The notes beneath the pieces are model-generated. The model was given only the letters and a program-made list of their open reading frames with translations. It was not told where the DNA came from and did not search any database. The position numbers and the translations under genes are program-made. Below are positions 56,940 to 64,000 of a stretch of 64,000 nt of DNA, piece by piece; position 1 is the first letter of the stretch, and the number at the start of each line of letters is the position of its first letter. The stretch is from Meconema thalassinum (taxonomy: Eukaryota > Arthropoda > Insecta > Orthoptera > Tettigoniidae): assembly GCA_946902985.2 (NCBI GenBank), contig OX336393.1:131158533-131222532 (forward strand). Direction: 5' to 3'.

Positions 56940-58885
56940 TTTGCATATTAAGGCTTTCACGGCCCGGATTATTATATAAACAATTCATGCTTTTGGGCTA
57001 ATGCCGTGTGTATTTTTAATTTAAACCATACGTTTCGGAGAAACCTTGCCTCCTTTTTCAATGGAAATAAACAATGTGGCCAAAGAAAGTATATCAATGA
57101 GATTACAAAAAAATATAGATAAATTCCTCTGTTCGTCACCAGAGAGCAGCTGCCAGAAATTACTGTATGGACCATGGTGGAACGGCGGACAAAGTAGTAA
57201 GTAACCAGAAGGTAAAGGGGTCGGTGTGAAAATATAGAAACACCTCGAAGAATGAGGAGGGGGGGGGGGGTTGGGGGGTTAGAAGGATATAAGGAAACAT
57301 AAACAAAAGGGAAGTGTATCTGAACAATACCTAACGTCATACAGTCAACGGCGAAAAATCAGATGGAAACTCCTCCAGTGACGAACAAAGGAGATCAAAT
57401 CCAGGCTCTGAGCCCTAGAGGGAAAATGTACAATTTTAAATATGTGAAGAACAGAGAGACTGAGAGGAACTATCTCCCTAGATCCTTAATAACTGGTAGC
57501 CAAGTGTCACTTAGCTGATATCCAGTGTCTCTGTTAAAATTATTGGGATTTTTACGAATTTCAACTGCCTCCCTTATAATTCTAGACCAGTTGTGCTTAA
57601 CAAGGGCAAGCGCATGAGCATCCTTGAAACATACATCGTGCCCTGAAGACAGGGCATGTTCAGCTATAGCTGATTTGTCAGGTTGGTTTAGACGGATGTT
57701 CCTTTGATGCTCTTTGATGCGAGTTGCAATGGAACGTTTTGTTTGTCCAATGTAGACTTTTCCGCAAGTACAAGGGACTTCATACACCCCAGGTTGTAGT
57801 AATGGAGACAATTTATCTTTGTTTAATGCTAAACGTTGACCAATTTTCGTCATAGTGCCGAAAACTGTTTTTATCTTGTGCTTGCGGAGAATCTTAGCAA
57901 CGCGGTCAGTGGTGTTGTGAATATAAGGGAGGTAAGCAGTTCCTCTCACGTCGGAGCTCTGAGAAGGTTGTCTATCCCTCCTTCTGGGATGTAGGGACTT
58001 ATATATAGTGGATTCATTATAGCCATTACCCTTAAACATGGTTTGTAAGGCATGTAACTCTTCCTGAAGAGTTGATGCCTCACAAATACGTTCCGCACTT
58101 TTGGCTAGAGTTGTTATAATTCCTTGTTTTTGTGCTGGGTGGTGGTGGGAGTCCGCATGTAAATAACGGTTAGTGTGAGTTGGCTTACGGTAGACGCTGT
58201 GCCCCATGGAGCCATCCGCTTTCCTCCTCACAAGGACATCCAAAAAAGGTAAGCATCCACCTGACTCTAGCTCCATTGTGAAGTGGATTGAAGGATGCAG
58301 CTGATTTAGGTGGTTCAGAAAGTGGTTCAGTTTCTCAGAACCCTCCTCCCACACCACGAACGTATCATCCACATACCTCCACCAAATCACAGGTTTGAAA
58401 GACGCCGAAGATATAGCCTCCCCCTCAAAATGTTCCATGAAAAAATTTGCCACGACAGGCGAGAGTGGACTTCCCATGGCCACACCATCAGTCTGCTCGT
58501 AATATTTACCATCCCACAAGAAATAACTGGAACACAAGCAGTGGTGGAATAATCGGGCAATGTCCTCAGGAAACAAATCCTTGATGAGTGACATGACCGA
58601 GTCCACCGGCACTCTGGTAAACAAGGACTCTACAACAAAACTCACCAAAATAGCATTTGGTTGAACGGCGATGGTTGACAATTTTTCGACGAAATGGGTT
58701 GAATCCCTAATGTAGGACTGTGTGCGCCCCAAATGCGGCTGAAGCAACTTGCAATCTCATTGATATACTTTCTTTGGCCACATTGTTTATTTCCATTGAA
58801 AAAGGAGGCAAGGTTTCTCCGAAACGTATGGTTTAAATTAAAAATACACACGGCATTAGCCCAAAAGCATGAATTGTTTATATAA
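56940..58885 (-). mobile_element. Penelope-like element with inverted termini
   Basis: About 1.95 kb. A ~135-bp sequence at 56972-57105 (plus strand) is repeated as its reverse complement at 58751-58885, giving inverted terminal repeats. A 32-bp extension (56940-56971) lies outside the left repeat only. The whole is flanked by a 13-bp duplication. Inverted or direct terminal repeats plus a short one-sided 'tail' are described for Penelope-like elements. The coding part is 5'-truncated. Confidence 0.88.
57470..58747 (-). pseudogene. Penelope-like RT with GIY-YIG endonuclease, 5'-truncated
   Basis: 425 open codons. RT blocks: SFVVESLFTRVP (residues 36-47), DGVAMGSPLSPVVANFFME (88-106) and WWRYVDDTF (122-130). 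C-terminal GIY-YIG endonuclease: GVYEVPCTCGKVYIGQT (320-336), with R343, H347 and a downstream AEHA. This RT plus GIY-YIG order is diagnostic of Penelope-like elements, which prime at nicked DNA. The N-terminal region is missing, since the frame begins at the inverted terminal repeat. The block that is normally SFDV-SLFT has Val38 in place of the first catalytic Asp (GTT for GAT), so the enzyme should be dead although the frame is open. Confidence 0.93.
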
Positions 58886-58896
58886 CATCACCCTGA
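58884..58896. repeat. 13-bp target-site duplication (right) of the Penelope-like element
   Basis: AACATCACCCTGA, partner of 56927-56939; overlaps the inverted repeat end by two bases. Confidence 0.88.
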
Positions 58897-59870
58897 ATTG
58901 AAAGCTATATGCAACCCACATTGCGTTCGGTATATAAGACAGGTATTAATGCTAACCACTATGTCTTAAGAGGTAAGCCCTGCAGGCGATCTTTCTTTCA
59001 TTGGAACACACACATGCTAGGCTCCTAAATCTCTCTCCCACATCGCCAAATAGAATATTCGAGCGCCATAAAACACTTCAAATCGTAAAGAACAATAGCA
59101 CTGATTATTATAGGTGATGCATTTGGCGGAGTCTGGTTGGTCATCTCAAGCCGTGCTCTGTAATTTAGGCGCTTGGTCTGCCTTCCCACACGAGGCTTGT
59201 CACCTCACCAAGACTTATTGGTCAAGTCAACTGCTTCCAAAATTATTAATTACATCACGAGAACTAATTATTTTAGGATATATGACGCCTGATTCTACAG
59301 GCTGTTACTAAAACTGCTCAACACTGTTTAACTTATAATAATAATAGGCTCCTCCTATTTATATAGTTTGTTTAGTTATTTCATGTCTACTTCAGTGTTT
59401 TATGGTTTGGAAGATGTTTTTGAGTGACTTACTGACAGTACACAGTGTTTAATAGTGATTGTGCGAGGTTTTTATAGTGATATTTGGATATCATATGTCT
59501 GTGCATGAAACTTGTTTACGTGGTTGCCTAGGGATTGCTGGTACAGGTTAGGTTAACATTGCCACAAATACTTCGTTTAAAATAGTTTAATCTATGCCCT
59601 GTATTGTGTGTTTATTACTCCGTTTACTCAATTAATCCAATTGGGCCCCTATAACAGATATTCATTTTGTAATGTCGTTTATTTCGTTAGAAACAGGGGT
59701 TAGGATTGAGTTAAATGACATCAGTTGGATCACATATTTACAAAGAATCTGCGTCGATCAGTCAAAATAACACACTAGCATTCACAGGAATGTTGTAATC
59801 CTTGCCATAGGTATCAAAGGCAATACCCAGGCAATACCTGGCTGAAGGTATAAAACGCACACAGGAAAGG
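58897..59870. other. Unassigned AT-rich sequence
   Basis: No gene or repeat recognised. It is the pre-insertion flank of the Penelope-like element on the left and of the LINE on the right. Confidence 0.6.
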
Positions 59871-59919
59871 CAATAATAATAATTTGCTTTAAGAAATGTC
59901 ACTGCCTGTGATACGGCAG

Positions 59920-59949
59920 GTCACCTCTAGAACCACCGCTAGAGGTGAC
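59920..59949 (+). other. Perfect 11-bp stem-loop in LINE 5' region
   Basis: GTCACCTCTAG (59920-59930), loop AACCACCG, CTAGAGGTGAC (59939-59949). It is enclosed by CACTGCC (59900-59906) and its complement GGCAGTG (59965-59971). It forms a compact structured 5' leader directly before the reading frame, which first opens at 59989. Confidence 0.75.
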
Positions 59950-60129
59950 AATACACAAACCGGTGGCAGTGGGATGACAAGCTGCTGACCACCCACCAGT
60001 AGGCCCGAAGAGGCTCCAGCAGCTCAAGACGATATTGGCGGTACACAAAATCTCGAGTCTCGCACCGCACCTGACGGCAGTGCCTTTGTAATAAATACAA
60101 CCACTCTCGCAGGTAAGCCCAGAAAACGC

Positions 60130-63100
60130 ATGAAATGGGAAACTCATATGAATGAATATATCATGCGAGCATATTATCGAATAACTCGTCTTGAAACAGA
60201 TATAACAAACTACCGCCAAGCACTGCATGCGGCTTTCAAGCAGCAGTATCCTCTGCTTAGCATCACTGAGCAACGAGTCGCGGATCAAAGAAGAGCAATT
60301 GTAAAGAATCATTTAGTTCCCGACCCTGTTCTGGATCGAATCAGACAGGATATATCTCATGAACTATATCCCTCAGTTGCAAGTGGTGAAACTAACCAAA
60401 TAAATACTGACAATGAGGTCTCCATGAATGAATCGACTCACGTAAATGAACTTCAGAATGGGGAAACAAGCCATCATTCCAAGATCCAAGACGAATTTAA
60501 TTCAGCTCTGCTTGAATATGCAGGTACTGACCCTACCCAACGTCCAATACTTCCGAGGCAGCAGTCTTCCCGCAAGTTTGCCATGGTGTTGAAAGAACTG
60601 AACGAAACCGTACTTCCAAACTATTTAGAAGAGCACCAATCTTTCATGGAGGTTCATACTGCTATCTATTGTGCAGCACTAGCTGCAGTACGAATTAATG
60701 GGGGTAGGCCACGCCCTCCAAACCAACAGTCTGCTTCAAGGAAACCCAGCGATCCACCATGGGCAAAACGTTTAAAACAACGCATTGAACAACTACGCCA
60801 GAATGTGAACAGACTGCAACAGTATAAGAATGGAGTGAGAAGTAGACGTCTGAACAACCGCATACGAAGGATCATGATGGACTCCTCACCAGAAGAATTT
60901 CAGGTCCCCGAGGACGCAGTGATAACAGAAGTACTTGATACTTATAAACAAAAACTTGCAGCCCTCTCTAAGCGTCTTAAGAGATACCAGAACACTACCG
61001 AACGGAAGAAACAGAACAATGACTTCAAGAGAAATGAGAGAAAGTTCTATGAAGACCTGAAAAAGACACCTCAAGTTCGGAATGATTCTCCAGAAGGACC
61101 CAGTGCGGAGAGTGTTACCGACTACTGGTCATCAATATGGTCTAGGCCGGAAGAACACAACAATGAAGCTCGGTGGTTTAAGGAAATAGAGAATGCTACC
61201 AGACGAATAAATCAAATGGCACATACAGACGTTGATGTTGAGGAACTACGCCAGGTCATCAGCAGCCTACAGAATTGGAAAGCACCTGGAATTGACCGGA
61301 TCCATAATTACTACTATAAAAGGCTCACATGTACCCACCGTTTACTGGCTATTCACATACAATGTTTTCTGGAAAATCCTGCTGCATTTCCAGTTTTCCT
61401 AGCCAGAGGGTTAACCTATCTCAAGCCAAAGGACTCTAAAATCACAAACCCATCTAAATATCGCCCCATCACCAGCTTGCCAAACTTTTATAAGATCATT
61501 ACATCCATTATTGCAAATCGAATTCGTGGGCATTGTGAGGAAAACGCCATTCTCGCAGAGGAGCAAAAGGGTTGCAGAAGGAATTCTCAAGGATGTAAGG
61601 AACAGCTCACTATTGATGCCGTGGCATTAGAGCAGGCCTGTCGTAGATCACGAAATCTTTATGCCTGCTTTATTGATTACCAAAAAGCTTTCGATTCCGT
61701 GCCTCATACATGGCTTATACAGAGCTTGGAGATTTACAAGGTCAACCCTATTATAGTGAACTTCCTGAAGTGCGCAATGGTTTCATGGAGCACTGCCCTC
61801 CAACTTACAGTGGGTGGCACTCGTTTAACATCTTCATTAATACCGATTCGCCGAGGAATTTTCCAAGGAGACTCGCTAAGCCCACTCTGGTTTTGTCTGG
61901 CATTGAATCCTCTCTCGCAAATCCTGAACAGTAGCAACTACGGATTTAGTATTAAAGGTAATCATGGTGAAGCGTACAAGATGAACCATCTTCTTTACAT
62001 GGATGACATTAAACTGTATGCATCAACTAAAGTGCACCTACAATATCTGATCTCTATCACTCAGAGCTTTTCTTCAGATATCCATATGCAGTTTGGTTTT
62101 GATAAGTGCAGAACACAGACTGTTATTAGAGGCTCGCACTCAGCACAAGGAATACCTGTTGGAGAGGGACAGAGAAGTATTCAGCCGTTGGAGGAAGGCG
62201 CATTGTACAAATATCTTGGGTTCGCCCAGAGTACCCGTCTCAGACATGGTGATATCAAGAAGAACATAACTGAGCAGTATACTTCACGACTTCGCAGTGT
62301 TCTCTCTTCAAAACTTAGCGCTAAACATATCATTAAGGCAGTTAACACATTTGCAATGCCCGTAGTTACATACTCCTTTGGTATAATCAGGTGGACTCAA
62401 ACTGAACTGCACGATCTGCAACGAAAAACATCGGTGCTTTTATCACGCCATCGTATGCACCATCCGAAATCAGCAACCGAGCGCCTGACTCTACCTCGGT
62501 CAGAAGGTGGTAGAGGACTGATAGACATCATGAACCTTCATACAAAACAAGTGACAACTCTGCGTGCATTTTTCCACAACAAAGGAGAAACATCCCATCT
62601 CCACCACACTGTATCTTCAGCTGATGATAATTACACACCGCTCCATCTGTCATCTTTAGATTCACCAGTAAAAGAAATTAAAACTACTGAATACAAGATC
62701 GGGAATTGGAAACAGAAGGCGCTTCATGGGAAGTTTCCACATGAGTTGGACCAGCCTCACATCGACAAGTTAGCGTCGCACGCATGGCTGACCCACTCGG
62801 TCCTCTTTCCGGAAACAGAGGGATTTGTTGTAGCTATCCAAGATCAAGTTGTTGCTACTCGAAGCTATCGGAAATTTATCATAAAAGATCCAACAACAGA
62901 GAGTGAGAAGTGTCGCCGCTGTAGCAAATGTAGTGAAACCATTCAACACGTTATTTCAGGTTGTTCCCACCTTGCCAACACTGACTACAAACATCGACAC
63001 GATCAAGTTGCCAACATTATCCACCAGAAACTGGCCTTGAAGTACAAACTTCTTCGAAGCTCCGTCCCCTATTGGAAATACACACCATCTGCAGTACTCG

Positions 63101-63564
63101 AAAATGCCACACACAAGCTCTATTGGGACAGAGGAGTTGTGACAGATGTCGCAGTCAGTAACAACCGGCCAGATATCATTGTCATCAATAAAGTACACAA
63201 AGAGGCATTACTGATTGATATCGCATGTCCCAACACTCAAAACATCCAAACAACAGCTGCTACTAAAATATCTAAGTACACAGAGCTGGCAATTGAGATA
63301 AAGCAGATGTGGAAACTTGATTCGGTGACTACCATCCCAATAATTGTATCATGTACTGGTGTTATACCGAAAACTCTCCACAGTAGTCTATCAATATTGA
63401 ATCTGCACCCGCAGATATATATTGAACTTCAGAAGGCAGTTCTGTTAAACACATGCCATATTGTTAGGAAGTTCCTTGGTGACAATGCCCTGGCCGAATA
63501 CTCAGCAAAGCTCGATGATCCAGATGGGAACATAGCTCATCCTACAAATGAAGGAGACTCGTGA
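60130..63564 (+). CDS. LINE polyprotein: Myb-like, RT, CCHC finger, restriction-like endonuclease
   Basis: 1144 residues, uninterrupted. The N-terminus (KWETHMNEYIMRAYYRIT and following, residues ~2-75) looks like the Myb-type DNA-binding region of R2-like elements. A basic helical region follows at ~200-310. RT at ~380-700 has the catalytic FIDYQKAFD (D516) and YMDD (623-626). A zinc finger C928-X2-C931-X8-H940-X4-C945 precedes the endonuclease motif RPD (1013-1015)...D1030, a PD-(D/E)XK signature. Such proteins nick target DNA and prime reverse transcription from it. The frame is open from 59989, but the first ATG is at 60130; translation might start without a normal ATG, as in R2. The exact clade (R4/Dong or another) is not settled. 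Confidence 0.92.
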   Translation: MKWETHMNEYIMRAYYRITRLETDITNYRQALHAAFKQQYPLLSITEQRVADQRRAIVKNHLVPDPVLDRIRQDISHELYPSVASGETNQINTDNEVSMNESTHVNELQNGETSHHSKIQDEFNSALLEYAGTDPTQRPILPRQQSSRKFAMVLKELNETVLPNYLEEHQSFMEVHTAIYCAALAAVRINGGRPRPPNQQSASRKPSDPPWAKRLKQRIEQLRQNVNRLQQYKNGVRSRRLNNRIRRIMMDSSPEEFQVPEDAVITEVLDTYKQKLAALSKRLKRYQNTTERKKQNNDFKRNERKFYEDLKKTPQVRNDSPEGPSAESVTDYWSSIWSRPEEHNNEARWFKEIENATRRINQMAHTDVDVEELRQVISSLQNWKAPGIDRIHNYYYKRLTCTHRLLAIHIQCFLENPAAFPVFLARGLTYLKPKDSKITNPSKYRPITSLPNFYKIITSIIANRIRGHCEENAILAEEQKGCRRNSQGCKEQLTIDAVALEQACRRSRNLYACFIDYQKAFDSVPHTWLIQSLEIYKVNPIIVNFLKCAMVSWSTALQLTVGGTRLTSSLIPIRRGIFQGDSLSPLWFCLALNPLSQILNSSNYGFSIKGNHGEAYKMNHLLYMDDIKLYASTKVHLQYLISITQSFSSDIHMQFGFDKCRTQTVIRGSHSAQGIPVGEGQRSIQPLEEGALYKYLGFAQSTRLRHGDIKKNITEQYTSRLRSVLSSKLSAKHIIKAVNTFAMPVVTYSFGIIRWTQTELHDLQRKTSVLLSRHRMHHPKSATERLTLPRSEGGRGLIDIMNLHTKQVTTLRAFFHNKGETSHLHHTVSSADDNYTPLHLSSLDSPVKEIKTTEYKIGNWKQKALHGKFPHELDQPHIDKLASHAWLTHSVLFPETEGFVVAIQDQVVATRSYRKFIIKDPTTESEKCRRCSKCSETIQHVISGCSHLANTDYKHRHDQVANIIHQKLALKYKLLRSSVPYWKYTPSAVLENATHKLYWDRGVVTDVAVSNNRPDIIVINKVHKEALLIDIACPNTQNIQTTAATKISKYTELAIEIKQMWKLDSVTTIPIIVSCTGVIPKTLHSSLSILNLHPQIYIELQKAVLLNTCHIVRKFLGDNALAEYSAKLDDPDGNIAHPTNEGDS

Positions 63565-63721
63565 AGACTGCGGGCACGACATGGATGTGAAGTCTCTGAA
63601 CAATGTAACAGAAATTATCTCAGTACAGATGGTTCCTTGCTAAGGCCGAACCAGGCTGTAACAGAAAATGTAGCCGGTATTTGCCGTGATAATGTTGTCA
63701 AACAATAAACTATAATAATGA

Positions 63722-64000
63722 GAGAGAAGCTGGTATACAGAAAGCTGTAAGGCAAGGGAGCAACTTATCACCCAAAATTTTCAATCTTTACATTGAAAAA
63801 GCAATGAAGGAAATTGTAAAAAAAATTAAAGTGGAAGTGAAGATTCAAGGAGAAATAATTCTAACTCGGAGATTTGCTGATGACATAGTCATCTTGGTCG
63901 ACACGCCTGAGGATTTGAATGAGTTTTTGACTGGTATGGACTCCGTCTTGAGGAAAGAATCATGATGAAAATTAATAAACATAAAACAAAAATATTTGAT
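63722..64000 (+). pseudogene. RTE-like LINE fragment at window edge
   Basis: Starts REAGIQKAVRQGSNLSPKIFNLY, then FADDIVILVDTPEDLNEF, closely matching the LINE at 31393. A frameshift occurs near 63960 and the sequence continues outside the window. Confidence 0.85.

Larger units (their letters stand above)
59872..63716 (+). mobile_element. Nearly intact LINE with restriction-like endonuclease (R2/R4 group)
   Basis: About 3.8 kb: 5' region with strong stem-loops, one long ORF, a ~150-bp 3' region. The left boundary is next to (AAT)4 at 59872-59883 and the 3' end reads ATAATAATG (63712-63720). The exact ends are not certain and no target duplication was identified. The ORF has no stop, so the copy is young. 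Confidence 0.85.

Noticed and set aside
59900..59995. HDV-like self-cleaving ribozyme in the LINE leader
   Set aside because: A 7-bp outer pairing exists, but the element does not start with G at that point and the inner stem is 11 bp, not the short P3 of the fold, so the double pseudoknot was not met.
59899..60312. 137-codon minus-strand ORF
   Set aside because: Lies opposite the LINE leader and N-terminus and has no recognisable feature.

Overview
This is a eukaryotic, intergenic-type window made almost entirely of nested and decayed transposable elements. I see no host protein-coding gene, rRNA, tRNA gene, operon or CRISPR array. Ty3/Gypsy, Penelope-like, R2/R4-type and RTE/Jockey-type retroelements, a mariner remnant, Helitron helicase and Helitron-like ends, and tRNA-derived SINEs occur together with AT-rich filler. 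This points to an arthropod, most likely an insect with a large repeat-rich genome. The SINE families look like ones I associate with orthopteroid insects, but that is only an impression.

Layout. 1-6487 is a Ty3/Gypsy element (called Gypsy-A here) on the minus strand, cut by the window edge. 6488-7378 is a short spacer of LINE and Helitron-helicase debris. 7379-15714 is a complete second Gypsy-A copy on the plus strand (two ~1.5-kb LTRs, CAAT target duplication) inserted inside the helicase reading frame. The two copies form a ~6.5-kb inverted repeat. 15715-22685 holds the rest of the helicase, LINE fragments, a cluster of SINEs and two opposed Jockey-like LINE tails. 22686-30053 is a Helitron-like, non-coding higher-order tandem-repeat region. 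30054-38282 holds a SINE, an RTE-like LINE tail, two further Helitron-type 3' ends, a 128-bp minisatellite, a deleted mariner and a reversed SINE.

38283-54246 is a ~293-bp tandem array split by a second Ty3/Gypsy element (Gypsy-B, minus strand, 38926-52687). Gypsy-B has LTRs of about 3.76 kb, a very long coiled-coil Gag and a degraded pol. 54247-55697 is a reversed copy of the repeat array seen at 23.4-24.9 kb. 56195-56700 is a LINE tail. 56940-58885 is a Penelope-like element with RT and GIY-YIG domains, inverted termini and a 13-bp target duplication. 59872-63716 is a nearly intact LINE whose 1144-residue ORF has a Myb-like N-terminus, RT, CCHC finger and restriction-like endonuclease. An RTE-like LINE fragment runs off the right edge.

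The most unusual signal is that the non-coding arrays (three copies of one family, one split copy of another) are all built on a ~146-bp monomer paired into a ~292-bp dimer. Each monomer carries a CGCCAT motif, often in the wider form GCCGCCATNTT that matches the YY1/Pho consensus. Other notable points are the primer-binding-site switch between two otherwise near-identical Gypsy-A copies, the 3.76-kb LTRs, and a candidate A8 frameshift site between gag and pol of Gypsy-B.
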